Notes: generated from the letters alone by a model not told the origin. Positions 1 through 9,185 are shown, counted from the stretch's first letter. The stretch: 64,000 nt of DNA from JAAYUD01 sp041907665 (GCA_041907665.1 JAYRGW010000007.1:33950-97949); one strand, 5' to 3'. A program made the numbers and translations.

Positions 1-679
1 CGTCATCTTCTTGAATATAGGCTTCATAAGCCGAATCGAACATGATGATAGCATTGTTCTTTAATGCATAATCTACCCATTTCTTCAATTCAGCTTTGGT
101 TAGCGTAGTTCCTGTAGGATTATTCGGATAGCATAGATAAATAATGTCTATCTGTTTTTCGGGAATTGCCGGAACGAAATTGTTTTCGCTTCGACAAGGC
201 ATATAAGTAATATTGCTCCATTTGCCGTCTTTTTGCAGAACGCCGGCACGACCTCCCATTACGTTGCTATCAATATATACAGGGTAGATGGGGTCGGTGA
301 CTCCAATACAGTTGTCACGACTGAGTATATCACCGATATTTCCTGTATCACTTTTGGCTCCATCATTAATAAAAACTTCTGTTGGGGTAAGATGAATGCC
401 TCGTGGTTGATAATCATTTTTAATGATGGTGCTAATCAAAAAGCTGTATCCCTGTTCGGGGCCATATCCATGAAATGTCCTTTTTGAAGTCATATCATTG
501 ACAGCTTTGTGCATTGCTTCTATACTTGCTGCAGGTAATGGACGAGTGACATCGCCAATACCCAAACGGATAACATCTTCTTTGGGATGCGTTATTTTGA
601 ATGTGTTTACTTTTTTAGCTATATCCGAAAATAAGTAACTTCCCGGAAGTTTCAAAAATTCTTCGTTTACTAATGACAT
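1..679 (-). CDS. dapL: LL-diaminopimelate aminotransferase, N-terminal part (cut by window edge)
   Basis: The first 226 codons, starting MSLVNEEFLKLPGSYLF, run leftward off the window without a stop. The protein is a fold-type I PLP aminotransferase. The stretch containing YPNNPTGTTLTKAEL (base about 90-140) is the typical substrate/PLP loop, and FHGYGPEQGYSF is typical of DapL. It converts tetrahydrodipicolinate directly to LL-diaminopimelate, bypassing the succinylase steps of lysine and peptidoglycan precursor synthesis. It lies 32 bp downstream of dapF on the same strand, so the two very probably form one transcript. The catalytic lysine lies outside the window, so integrity of the C-terminal half is unknown. 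Confidence 0.9.
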   Translation of the reverse strand, partial: MSLVNEEFLKLPGSYLFSDIAKKVNTFKITHPKEDVIRLGIGDVTRPLPAASIEAMHKAVNDMTSKRTFHGYGPEQGYSFLISTIIKNDYQPRGIHLTPTEVFINDGAKSDTGNIGDILSRDNCIGVTDPIYPVYIDSNVMGGRAGVLQKDGKWSNITYMPCRSENNFVPAIPEKQIDIIYLCYPNNPTGTTLTKAELKKWVDYALKNNAIIMFDSAYEAYIQEDD

Positions 680-711
680 AATTGTTTTAAGTTTTAGATG
701 TTGTTGTTGTT

Positions 712-1563
712 TTAGTCTTCTTTTATTTCTATTGTTCCTTCAAATACTTTGGTGGCAGGACCCGTCATAAACACATGGTTTGTCTTTTCATCCCACTCTA
801 TGACCAGAGTTCCTCCATCCATTACTATTTTTGATTTTCGTCCTGATATTTTGTTCATTGCTGCAGCTACGGCTGTAGCGCAAGCTCCAGTTCCACAAGC
901 CATCGTAATGCCGGAACCACGTTCCCATACTCGCATTCTGATTTCACCGTCTTTTTTTATTTCGGCAAACTCAACATTGATACGATCAGGAAAGCAAGAT
1001 AGATTTTCAATAATCGGTCCTACATTCGCTACATCAAAATGTTCTACGTCGTTGACAAATATTACGAAGTGTGGATTTCCCATCGAGACAGCAGTTCCTT
1101 TATAAGGAGCTTTTTCGGAGGGAAGTTGTTTTAATATCATCTCTTTCTTTCCTGTACCATCATAATCTACAAGTTCGGCTTTGGGTTCTCCCATATCTAC
1201 CGTGACACTATTAACGATATTATCGACGGCGTTTAGTTTCAGAATTTTGATGCCAGATAACGTTTCGAGAGCTATTTCTTTTTTATCCGTATAACCTTTT
1301 TCAAACAAGAACTTTCCAATGCAACGACTGGCATTGCCACACATCATCGCCTCAGAACCATCTGCGTTGAATATGCGCATTCTATAATCGGCTACTGTAG
1401 ATTTACTTATTAAAACAAGTCCATCGCTACCAATGCCGAAATGAGGAGCGCTCCATTCAATTGCCCTTTTGTTGGGATCGGCAATTGGATATTGATCTGA
1501 ATCGACATATATATAATCGTTTCCGGCTCCTTGCATCTTTACGAATTGAATTGTCTTTGTCAT
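712..1563 (-). CDS. dapF: diaminopimelate epimerase
   Basis: This 283-residue protein interconverts LL- and meso-diaminopimelate, the step after DapL. Both catalytic cysteines are present: Cys75 in MMCGNASRC and Cys223 in MACGTGACAT. The N-terminal KMQGAGNDYIYVD motif is also typical. I chose the start at 1563 (MTKTIQFVKM). An in-frame ATG at 1623 would add 20 residues unlike the family and would lie upstream of the likely -7 promoter element at 1613-1620. It is the first gene of the dapF-dapL pair. Length matches the family and nothing is odd. Confidence 0.95.
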   Translation of the reverse strand: MTKTIQFVKMQGAGNDYIYVDSDQYPIADPNKRAIEWSAPHFGIGSDGLVLISKSTVADYRMRIFNADGSEAMMCGNASRCIGKFLFEKGYTDKKEIALETLSGIKILKLNAVDNIVNSVTVDMGEPKAELVDYDGTGKKEMILKQLPSEKAPYKGTAVSMGNPHFVIFVNDVEHFDVANVGPIIENLSCFPDRINVEFAEIKKDGEIRMRVWERGSGITMACGTGACATAVAAAMNKISGRKSKIVMDGGTLVIEWDEKTNHVFMTGPATKVFEGTIEIKED

Positions 1564-1612
1564 TTTGCTATATTTATCTTTGCTTGTTGTTTCATTATGA
1601 TTATTTCGATTG

Positions 1613-1620
1613 CAAATATA
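1613..1620 (-). promoter_or_regulatory. -7 element of the dapF-dapL promoter
   Basis: The minus strand reads TATATTTG, matching the Bacteroidetes -7 consensus TAnnTTTG, about 50 bases upstream of the dapF start. No clear TTTG -33 box is visible 19-21 bases further upstream, so only the -7 half is supported. Confidence 0.45.
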
Positions 1621-1829
1621 CAACTTTTTGATTTATTACAGTCTTGGTAGATTTCTTTTTTATATATCAAATAGGATAAATTATGATTTATTACACGAAA
1701 AGAGAATTTAGTAACAAACTGAAAGAAAAACACCTTCCTAAGTAATGAAATGATCAAAACTGTAAATTGAAAGATTTCTATTTGATCTTAAAATGCATCT
1801 GATCATTCTTTATTTTCATTAATGGAAGA

Positions 1830-1873
1830 AATCAGAAAGAAAGTTATTTTATAATTTTACTTTCTTTCTGATT
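1830..1873 (-). terminator. hairpin, probable terminator of the glycerophosphodiesterase gene
   Basis: A perfect 15-bp inverted repeat (AATCAGAAAGAAAGT at 1830-1844 and its complement at 1859-1873) lies 28 bases past the stop codon of the minus-strand gene. No long T run follows on the minus strand, so assignment as an intrinsic terminator is moderate. Confidence 0.5.
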
Positions 1874-1900
1874 TTATTTTAGCGGCAAATAGTATCCTTT

Positions 1901-2686
1901 CTATTTGGAATATTTGTCATCTACTTTGTTACCTGTCAATTTCAGCACTGCAACAGGCTTATTGGTTGTGATATAATCTATACCTTCTTTAATAAAGTAT
2001 TCCATATCTTCTTTTTTATTCACTGTCCAAACGTTCGTTTTCAAACCTAATTCGTGACATTCTTTTATCCATTCGGGATGTGCTTTATATACATTCTGAT
2101 GGTAATCGGGACCTGTACATCCTATTGCTTTCAACTCTTGGGGAGATAATTCTCCATTCAAGTAATACACCTCAGTACCTTTGGGGGCTTCTTTTACCAA
2201 TCTTTTTACAGCATCAAGAGAAAAGGCTATGTAGGTTACACGATTCTCAAGCTTCATTTTCTTCACCAATTGTAAGGTGGCATCAATGGCAGCATTTTGT
2301 CTTTCAATATCTTTGTGAGTTTTTATTTCAAGAATTAATTGAACGTTCAGCTTTTTTCCAGCTTTAAGATACTCTTTTAGAGTTGGCATCTGTTCGCCAT
2401 TGCTCAACTTAAGATTTTTTACTTCATCGTATGTTGCAGTTTCCAATGTTACATTTTGAAAAGTCGGATCATGATTTACCATCACTTCTCCATCTTTGGT
2501 AATCCATACGTCAAATTCAGAACCAAAGCAATGGATATCATTAGCCAAGCGAAGGGATTTCAAACTATTTTGAGCAGACCCTTCGGTGTCCCAGAATCCA
2601 CGATGAGCAATAGTCTTGGTTTGAGCGTTAAGCACAGTGCCTAATAATACAAAAGAGATTATTAAAGCCAATTTTTTCATTTTCAT
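1901..2686 (-). CDS. secreted glycerophosphodiester phosphodiesterase
   Basis: This 261-residue protein has a signal peptide (about 1-21, ending VLNAQ) and a GDPD-type TIM barrel. The active-site start TIAHRGFWD (His-Arg) and the metal/acid cluster EFDVWITKDGEVMVNHDP are both present, as is LEIKTH. Such enzymes release glycerol-3-phosphate and an alcohol from deacylated phospholipid head groups. The signal suggests periplasmic action, though the exact substrate is unknown. The gene stands alone, divergent from the Crp-type regulator. A minus-strand TATTTTTG at 2717-2724 is a likely -7 element. Confidence 0.85.
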   Translation of the reverse strand: MKMKKLALIISFVLLGTVLNAQTKTIAHRGFWDTEGSAQNSLKSLRLANDIHCFGSEFDVWITKDGEVMVNHDPTFQNVTLETATYDEVKNLKLSNGEQMPTLKEYLKAGKKLNVQLILEIKTHKDIERQNAAIDATLQLVKKMKLENRVTYIAFSLDAVKRLVKEAPKGTEVYYLNGELSPQELKAIGCTGPDYHQNVYKAHPEWIKECHELGLKTNVWTVNKKEDMEYFIKEGIDYITTNKPVAVLKLTGNKVDDKYSK

Positions 2687-2880
2687 AATTTTAGTAAGTT
2701 AATGATTTCAATGCAACAAAAATAATAAAAATATGTCAGTATATCATCAGTTTTTACTTATTTTCTGTCATATGTAAATAATAAATGCAAACGATTTGCA
2801 AAAAAATGGGATATCATTATCCCAATATAGCATAATACTAAAAATAAATGAATTTATTTTTTATTATCTACCGCTTGCAT

Positions 2881-2888
2881 TATCTTTG
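2881..2888 (+). promoter_or_regulatory. -7 element upstream of the Crp/Fnr-type gene
   Basis: TATCTTTG lies 30 bases before the start codon at 2919. The matching -33 position carries only a T-rich stretch, so the promoter call rests on the -7 box. Confidence 0.45.
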
Positions 2889-2918
2889 TATAGTATTAGT
2901 TTACTAAAATAATGAATT

Positions 2919-3509
2919 ATGAAAACCTCATTGTCGGTGATAGATGGCATTATCGATAATCTTTACCCTAGTATTTCTGATGAAGGACGAAAGCAGTTTC
3001 TTAGTTTATTGGTGAAAAGGAAATTGCAGAAAGGTGAACGATTGTTTGATGATGGTGATATATGTCGTGATCTTGTTTTTGTTGAGAAAGGGATGTTGCG
3101 CCAATTTTATTTTAAAAACGGACACGATGTTACAGAACATTTTTCTTATGAAGGAAGTATTTTGATCAGCATTGAAAGTTTCTTCAAACAGCAACCTACA
3201 TATCTTCTTGCCGAAGCGCTGGAACCTAGCGAAATCTATTTGCTTTCGTACAATCAATTGAGGTCTAATATTGCTTCATCATGGGATATTGATACTCTTT
3301 ATCGGCGGATACTCGAAGATTCTCTCATTACTTCACAACAGAAAGCCGATTCCATGAGATATGAATCAGCCAGCGAACGATACAACAAGTTATTGCAGAA
3401 GCAGCCGGAGGTTATTAAGCGCGCTCCGCTGTCGTACATTGCTTCTTATTTATTAATGACACCAGAAACATTGAGTCGGGTTCGTGCCCAATTGTTTAGT
3501 AAACCTTGA
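2919..3509 (+). CDS. Crp/Fnr-family transcriptional regulator
   Basis: This 196-residue protein has a cyclic-nucleotide-binding-type beta barrel at about 25-115 (KLQKGERLFDDGDICRDLVFVEKGMLRQFY). It ends with a short helix-turn-helix-like region at about 165-195 (PLSYIASYLLMTPETLSRVR). The arginine and serine that contact cAMP in true Crp are not evident, so the ligand may be absent or different, as in many Bacteroidetes homologues. The antiporter gene follows 44 bp downstream on the same strand. Co-transcription or regulation of that gene is inference only. Confidence 0.85.
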   Translation: MKTSLSVIDGIIDNLYPSISDEGRKQFLSLLVKRKLQKGERLFDDGDICRDLVFVEKGMLRQFYFKNGHDVTEHFSYEGSILISIESFFKQQPTYLLAEALEPSEIYLLSYNQLRSNIASSWDIDTLYRRILEDSLITSQQKADSMRYESASERYNKLLQKQPEVIKRAPLSYIASYLLMTPETLSRVRAQLFSKP

Positions 3510-3553
3510 ATAGATTGAAAATGATAACATCATAAATATATAATAGTCTAAAT

Positions 3554-5809
3554 ATGTCTGAGATACCTTCTTTAATTACTGATCTAGCGTTAATACTTGT
3601 AGTGGCTGCACTAATGACACTCGTTTTCAAAAAATTGAAACAGCCATTGGTTTTAGGTTATATCGTAGCCGGATTTCTTACAGGTCCGCACATGCCTTAT
3701 ACAGCTAATGTATTAAATGTCGAAGGTATCAAAACATGGGCTGACATCGGTGTCATATTCCTTCTTTTTGCTTTAGGCCTGGAATTCAGTCCCAAGAAGA
3801 TTATGAAGGTAGGCGGGACGGCTGTTGTCGCTGCATGTACTATTATTTTCTGCATGATATTGTTAGGCGTCGGTGTGGGGTTTTGTTTCGGTTGGTCCAA
3901 GATGGATTGTTTATTCTTGGGTGGAATGATAGCCATGTCGTCTACTACTATTATATATAAGGCTTTTGACGATTTGAAATTGCGCAACAAATACTTTGCA
4001 GGATTGGTATTGAGCATTCTTATTCTCGAAGATATTTTGGCTGTCGTATTAATGGTGATGCTATCTACTGTAGCGGTAAGCAGTAATTTTGAAGGCACAA
4101 GTTTGCTTATGAGTATTCTAAAGCTAGCTTTCTTCCTGATCCTTTGGTTTGTCGTAGGTATCTTTATGATTCCTTCCATTTTGAAATATTGCCATAAGTT
4201 AATGAATGATGAAACACTGCTGATCGTATCGTTGGCTCTATGTCTTTCGATGGTCGTTATTGCTTCACGTGCGGGGCTGTCTTCTGCTTTGGGCGCATTT
4301 ATAATGGGGTCTATTCTCTCTGAGACGATTGAAGCGGAAAAGATAGAAAAGTTGATCGAACCGGTGAAAAATCTTTTTGGTGCTATTTTCTTTGTATCAG
4401 TAGGTATGATTGTCGATCCATCTATGATTATACAATATGCCGTCCCTATATTGGCTATTACTATTGCCGTAGTTCTTGGGCAATCGCTATTTGGTACATT
4501 CGGCGTACTTCTTTCAGGACAACCACTGAAGACTTCGATACAATGTGGTTTCAGTTTAGGTCAAATCGGAGAGTTTGCTTTTATCATTGCTTCGCTAGGT
4601 ATATCACTTAAAGTGATGGATGGATTCTTATATCCTATTGTTGTCGCAGTATCGGTTATAACTACATTTATCACTCCATATATGATTAAAGCTTCAGGTC
4701 CGGTATCCAACTGGGTTGATAAGAAAATACCCGATTCGTGGAATCGTTTTTTGGTGGGCTACTCATCTGGATTTGTTCCAGTAAACAAAGAAAGTATGTG
4801 GCGTAAATTGATTACTGCTTTATTGCGTATCATTATAATTTATTCCATTGTTACTGTAGCGATTATTCTTATATCAATCAACTTTTTTAATCCATTCTTG
4901 TTGCACTACATACCGGGCTTTTGGGGGCGCTTGTTATCCGTATCATTTACAGTTATTCTTATTTCGCCTTTCCTAAGAGCCATTATGATGAAAAAGAATC
5001 ATTCAATAGAATTTATGTCACTATGGAATGATAATAGTTATAATCATGGGCTATTGGTGTCTACTATCTTTTTCCGCATCATGTTGGCTGCTCTATTTGT
5101 CGTATATATAATTTCTCACTATTTCAGAGCACGGATAGGGCTCTCTATAGGTATTGCCCTCGTTGCTCTTATGATTATGTCTTTTTCGCGACCACTAAAA
5201 CGCCGCTCTATTCTTATTGAAAGAATTTTTGTGCGCAATTTCAGGAGGCGTGATATTAGAGATGAATATTTGGGAAAGAAGAAACCTGCTTATGCAGAAA
5301 ATTTGTTGACTCGAGATCTTCATCTCACCCATTTTGTATTGCCCAATGAATCTCTTTGGGCAGGAAGGACATTGCAAGAGCTTTGCATTAGTAAGAAGTA
5401 CGGTGTCTATATCGTTTCCATCATTCGCGGCAATTGCCGCATCAATATTCCAGGTGGTAGCGAACGACTTTTCCCAAACGATCGTATGCAGATAATAGGT
5501 ACCGATGAGGAGTTGCGGCGCCTCGAAGAAGATATAAACAACAAGGTTTGTGTTTTTGATGAATCAATGTTGTCCAAAGGCGAAATGATATTGAAGCAAT
5601 TTGTGATAGATACGGAGTCTTTATTCTTAGGTAAAAGCATCAAGGAATCAGGTATCAGAGACAAATATCATTGTCTTATTGCCGGTTTGGATCGAAAGGG
5701 AGAATCAATTGTGTTAGTCAATGCGAATGAAATATTACAAAAAGATGATACGGTATGGATTGTTGGCGAACATGATGATGTATATAGACTCATTAAGCCC
5801 GAAAGCTAA
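3554..5809 (+). CDS. CPA2-family cation/proton antiporter with C-terminal TrkA-C domains
   Basis: This 751-residue inner-membrane protein has three parts. Residues 1-390 form a Na+/H+ exchanger (KefB/YbaL type) domain of about 12 helices, with typical stretches such as LGYIVAGFLTGPH and FLLFALGLEFSPKK. Residues about 420-555 add hydrophobic segments. Residues about 585-665 and 680-750 are two TrkA-C (RCK-C) ligand-binding modules. There is no NAD-binding TrkA-N domain, unlike KefB/C. It probably exchanges K+ or Na+ for protons, with gating by a small ligand. The ion is not predictable from sequence. Confidence 0.88.
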   Translation: MSEIPSLITDLALILVVAALMTLVFKKLKQPLVLGYIVAGFLTGPHMPYTANVLNVEGIKTWADIGVIFLLFALGLEFSPKKIMKVGGTAVVAACTIIFCMILLGVGVGFCFGWSKMDCLFLGGMIAMSSTTIIYKAFDDLKLRNKYFAGLVLSILILEDILAVVLMVMLSTVAVSSNFEGTSLLMSILKLAFFLILWFVVGIFMIPSILKYCHKLMNDETLLIVSLALCLSMVVIASRAGLSSALGAFIMGSILSETIEAEKIEKLIEPVKNLFGAIFFVSVGMIVDPSMIIQYAVPILAITIAVVLGQSLFGTFGVLLSGQPLKTSIQCGFSLGQIGEFAFIIASLGISLKVMDGFLYPIVVAVSVITTFITPYMIKASGPVSNWVDKKIPDSWNRFLVGYSSGFVPVNKESMWRKLITALLRIIIIYSIVTVAIILISINFFNPFLLHYIPGFWGRLLSVSFTVILISPFLRAIMMKKNHSIEFMSLWNDNSYNHGLLVSTIFFRIMLAALFVVYIISHYFRARIGLSIGIALVALMIMSFSRPLKRRSILIERIFVRNFRRRDIRDEYLGKKKPAYAENLLTRDLHLTHFVLPNESLWAGRTLQELCISKKYGVYIVSIIRGNCRINIPGGSERLFPNDRMQIIGTDEELRRLEEDINNKVCVFDESMLSKGEMILKQFVIDTESLFLGKSIKESGIRDKYHCLIAGLDRKGESIVLVNANEILQKDDTVWIVGEHDDVYRLIKPES

Positions 5810-5842
5810 ACTTTTTCCCTCTAATATTTAATAGTATAATAA

Positions 5843-5879
5843 AGGCGGATGGAAATAAATCATTGATTACCATCCGCCT
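5843..5879 (-). terminator. intrinsic terminator between the antiporter gene and dapA
   Basis: AGGCGGATGG (5843-5852) pairs perfectly with CCATCCGCCT (5870-5879), and the inner AATCA/TGATT extends the fold. A T-rich flank (TTTATTAT) follows on the minus strand, so it best fits dapA. It may also stop the convergent antiporter transcript. Confidence 0.75.
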
Positions 5880-5918
5880 AAAAATCACTGTATCCTCTTT
5901 TTTACCTCTTCAACTATT

Positions 5919-6812
5919 CTAACATTTAATATTTAAATCATTCAGCACTTTCCTAATCGCATCGTAAGTAGTGATACGCGTTGGAACAAGTGGTAAACGA
6001 AGTTTGTTTTCTATCATTCCCATTGCATTCAACATAGACTTAACGCCGGCAGGATTACCATCGACAAACAACAGTTTGAAGAGTTCGGCAAATTTATGAT
6101 GAATGGTTAAAGCATTGGCATAATCACCCTGCATAGCCAAACGTATCATACGGCTGAATTCTCGAGGGAATGCATTGCCAATGACGGAAATAACACCTAC
6201 GGCCCCCAATGTAAGTAGTGGATAAGTGATACCGTCATCGCCAGATATTACTTGAAAGGTACTGGGCTTGTTTTTGATAATGTCATCCATCTGGGTGATA
6301 TCACCCGATGCTTCTTTAACCGCAATAACATTTGGAAAGTCGTTAGCAATACGAAGCGTCGTTTCGGCTTTCATATTTACACCCGTACGTCCCGGAACAT
6401 TATAAAGTACAATAGGCATATCCGTTGAGCTGGCAATGGCCTTATAATGTTGATAAATACCTTCTTGAGAAGGTTTATTATAATAAGGAACGACAGAAAG
6501 AATGGCATCAATACCCGTAAAATCTTCTGTCTCGAGTGTATGAATAACGCTTCTAGTACAATTGCTACTTACTCCCATTACAATGGGAATACGCCCGTTA
6601 ACTCTTTCAATTACTAAATCTTTTATTTGATGTTTTTCGTCTTCACTAAGGGTGGGAGTCTCTGCCGTAGTGGCCAAAATACAAAGAAAGTCTGTGCTGT
6701 TCTGCAGCAAATAATCGACTAAACGTCTTAGCGCATCATAATCAACGCTTTCGTCTTCTTTAAATGGAGTAATCAAGGCGACCCCGAGTCCTCTAAGTCT
6801 TGTTTGTATCAT
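5919..6812 (-). CDS. dapA: 4-hydroxy-tetrahydrodipicolinate synthase
   Basis: This 297-residue class I aldolase-type TIM barrel condenses pyruvate with aspartate semialdehyde, the first committed step to diaminopimelate and lysine. The Schiff-base lysine is Lys166 (VIAVKEASGD) and the catalytic tyrosine is Tyr137 (VLYNVPGRTG). The usual TT pair lies in ATTAETPTL. Together with dapL and dapF, 5 kb away, it completes much of the DAP-aminotransferase route. It lies 46 bp downstream of ligA on the same strand, so the two may be co-transcribed. Confidence 0.95.
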   Translation of the reverse strand: MIQTRLRGLGVALITPFKEDESVDYDALRRLVDYLLQNSTDFLCILATTAETPTLSEDEKHQIKDLVIERVNGRIPIVMGVSSNCTRSVIHTLETEDFTGIDAILSVVPYYNKPSQEGIYQHYKAIASSTDMPIVLYNVPGRTGVNMKAETTLRIANDFPNVIAVKEASGDITQMDDIIKNKPSTFQVISGDDGITYPLLTLGAVGVISVIGNAFPREFSRMIRLAMQGDYANALTIHHKFAELFKLLFVDGNPAGVKSMLNAMGMIENKLRLPLVPTRITTYDAIRKVLNDLNIKC

Positions 6813-6858
6813 AATGATATTATTTCTTTGTGTCGCAAAAATACGAAAAAATCTGATG

Positions 6859-8868
6859 TTATGAAATTAGTTTAAGGAAATCATCTTCACTTTTAATCTC
6901 TATTCCTAATTTTTGTGCTTTTTCATACTTTGCAGGTCCCATATTATCGCCCGCTAAAATGAAGGTGGTCTTAGCCGATATGCTTCCTGTATTTTTCCCA
7001 CCATTCTTTTCTATAAGTTCTTTATATTCATCGCGTGAGTGATATTTGAAAACACCACTTATTACGATAACCTGATCCTTGAGCTTATCGGTTTGTTGTG
7101 TTGCGTCGCTCTCGCTACGGCTAAATTGCAAACCGGCCGAGCGAAGACGATTGATGAGTCGAATATTCTTTTCGTCGGCAAAGTAGTCGATAATACTTTG
7201 AGCTATCTTCTCTCCTACTTCCTCCACACTCATAAGTATCTCTTTTGATGCGTTGGCCAGTTGGTCTATATTGGCAAACGATTTACCCAAAATCTTTGCC
7301 GTTGTTGTTCCAACAAAGCGTATGCCCAATGCAAAGATTACTCTATCAAAGGGGATTTCTTTGCTTTGGGCTATTCCTTCTACAATATTAACAGCCGATT
7401 TGGTACCCATCCTATCAAGACCTTTTATCTGAATAGGTTTCAAATCATATAGATCTGCTGGATCATTAATTAAGCCAAGACGATAGAATAAATCAACGGT
7501 TTCGGGTCCTAATCCATCAATATTCATTGCTTTGCGACTGATGAAGTGCTCTATCATTCCTTTAATTTGTGGAGGGCATGCCGTCTGATTGGGACAATAG
7601 TGAGCCGCTTCTCCTTCGTATCTTACCAATTTAGTACCACATTCCGGGCATTGGGTGATGAAAGATACTTTTTCTCCTAATTCCGATGTTCTGCTATTCT
7701 TATCTACTCCTGTAATTTTAGGGATAATTTCACCCCCCTTTTCTACATAGACCATATCGCCGATGTGTAGATCAAGTCCCTCTATGATATCAGCATTGTG
7801 AAGAGAAGCACGTTTGACAATTGTTCCCGATAGTTGCACAGGGTCCAAATTCGCCACCGGGGTGATGGCTCCTGTTCTTCCTACTTGATAAGTTACTTTA
7901 TTTAATCGCGTTAATGCCTTTTCTGCTTGAAATTTATAGGCTATCGCCCATCGGGGAGATTTAGCGGTATTGGCAAGATTGAGTTGCTGGCGACGGCTAT
8001 TCACTTTGAGCACGATGCCATCTGTGGCAACCGGAAGATTCTTGCGTTCTATATCCCAATAGTTGATATAATCGAATATCTCTTGAAGCGTATGACATTT
8101 CTTCATATTCTTGGATATTTTGAATCCCCACTTTGCTGCTTCTTGCAAATTTTCATAATGACCGTCGTGTGGCAGATTTTCGCCCAAAACATAATACAAG
8201 TAAGAGTCTAGTTTTCGCGATGCAACCAATTGTGAATTTTGAGATTTAAGTGTTCCCGATGCCGCATTGCGTGGATTGGCAAACAATGGTTCTTCACGCT
8301 CTTCGCGTTCTTTGTTGAGTTGCTCAAATACGGTCCATGGCATCAACACCTCACCACGCATTTCAAAGGAATCTGGGTAATCGGTACCGGTCAATCTCAA
8401 AGGTATGGCATGAATGGTTTTGACGTTATTCGTTACATCGTCACCTTGTTCACCATCGCCTCGTGTCACCGCCTGAACTAATTTGCCATGTTCATAGGTC
8501 AACGAAATAGATATGCCGTCAAATTTCAATTCGCAGCAGATTTCAAAATCCTCTCCGCCAAGCAGGCCTTTCACCCTTTCATAAAATTCAGAAACATCAC
8601 CTTCGGAGTAAGTATTTGCCAGTGAAAGCATAGGATATTTATGTTTCACCTGTTTGAATTCAGAACTCAAGTCACTGCCTACCCGCATCGTCGGAGATGT
8701 TTCATCCATAAATTCCGGATACTGCTCCTCCAAATTCTGAAGCTCGTGCATCATGTCGTCAAAATCTTTATCAGATATGGTCGGAGCATTGAGAACATAA
8801 TAGTTATAGTTATGCTGATGCAGCGCTGTACGAAGCTGATCTATTCTGTCTTTTATAAATAAATTCAT
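6859..8868 (-). CDS. ligA: NAD+-dependent DNA ligase
   Basis: This 669-residue protein has the full LigA domain order. It starts with the Ia domain and then the adenylation domain with nucleophile Lys115 in ELKFDG. The OB fold follows, then a four-cysteine zinc finger (CPECGTKL...HYCPNQTACP) and a helix-hairpin-helix region at about 470-580. A C-terminal BRCT domain (about 595-669) completes it. It seals nicks in replication and repair. The start at 8868 (MNLFIKDRIDQLR) fits the family. A minus-strand TAAATTTG at 8896-8903 is a plausible -7 box. Confidence 0.96.
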   Translation of the reverse strand: MNLFIKDRIDQLRTALHQHNYNYYVLNAPTISDKDFDDMMHELQNLEEQYPEFMDETSPTMRVGSDLSSEFKQVKHKYPMLSLANTYSEGDVSEFYERVKGLLGGEDFEICCELKFDGISISLTYEHGKLVQAVTRGDGEQGDDVTNNVKTIHAIPLRLTGTDYPDSFEMRGEVLMPWTVFEQLNKEREEREEPLFANPRNAASGTLKSQNSQLVASRKLDSYLYYVLGENLPHDGHYENLQEAAKWGFKISKNMKKCHTLQEIFDYINYWDIERKNLPVATDGIVLKVNSRRQQLNLANTAKSPRWAIAYKFQAEKALTRLNKVTYQVGRTGAITPVANLDPVQLSGTIVKRASLHNADIIEGLDLHIGDMVYVEKGGEIIPKITGVDKNSRTSELGEKVSFITQCPECGTKLVRYEGEAAHYCPNQTACPPQIKGMIEHFISRKAMNIDGLGPETVDLFYRLGLINDPADLYDLKPIQIKGLDRMGTKSAVNIVEGIAQSKEIPFDRVIFALGIRFVGTTTAKILGKSFANIDQLANASKEILMSVEEVGEKIAQSIIDYFADEKNIRLINRLRSAGLQFSRSESDATQQTDKLKDQVIVISGVFKYHSRDEYKELIEKNGGKNTGSISAKTTFILAGDNMGPAKYEKAQKLGIEIKSEDDFLKLIS

Positions 8869-9062
8869 ATTTCTAGAGGTGTTGATATCTGCCTACAAAT
8901 TTACTAAATTATTGCACTATTTCCATGTTCTCTTTGAATATCTTTCGTTATTGTCGATCTCGTTATTCTATAACCTATGGTTGGCGATTATGGATATAAG
9001 GTAAACTAAGATATAGAGCCGTTGCAATAACTTCTATATGTTCTTCCGATGACATAAGGACG

Positions 9063-9096
9063 TAACTTGCGACTCACGGGCGTGAGTCGCAAGTTA
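9063..9096. repeat. 16-bp perfect inverted repeat with a 2-base loop
   Basis: TAACTTGCGACTCACG (9063-9078) and its exact complement (9081-9096) flank GG. The stem is GC-richer than its surroundings. It is embedded in the dispersed repeat element that continues to 9185. It is not followed by a T run, so a terminator role is unlikely. Confidence 0.85.
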
Positions 9097-9185
9097 TATA
9101 AGGGAGAAATTTTATTTTCGTCCTTATGTAAATTTGAAAACATAAGGACGAAAACATTTTTAGGCCCTTATGGCATTTTGAAGCT
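9097..9185. repeat. dispersed intergenic repeat, copy 1
   Basis: This AT-rich element contains opposed CGTCCTTATG and CATAAGGACG motifs. Its right half, from GAAAAC at 9136, matches about 36 of 47 bases of the copy ending at 59212. Its left half, from ATAAGGGAGAAA, resembles the copy at 21780. Confidence 0.65.

Larger units (their letters stand above)
1564..1900. other. intergenic region between dapF and the glycerophosphodiesterase gene
   Basis: This 337-base AT-rich gap holds the dapF -7 element and the hairpin at 1830-1873. A 65-codon open frame on the minus strand (1560-1757) overlaps the dapF start and has no recognisable features. I see no gene here. Confidence 0.6.

Noticed and set aside
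749..1105. 118-codon frame antisense to dapF, and similar long antisense frames (for example 3697-4179, 45750-46433, 54800-55279)
   Set aside because: Each lies fully inside a well-supported gene on the other strand, and their compositions mirror the codons of those genes.
1564..1623. Longer dapF start at 1623
   Set aside because: The extra 20 residues do not resemble DapF and the ATG would lie upstream of the -7 box at 1613-1620.
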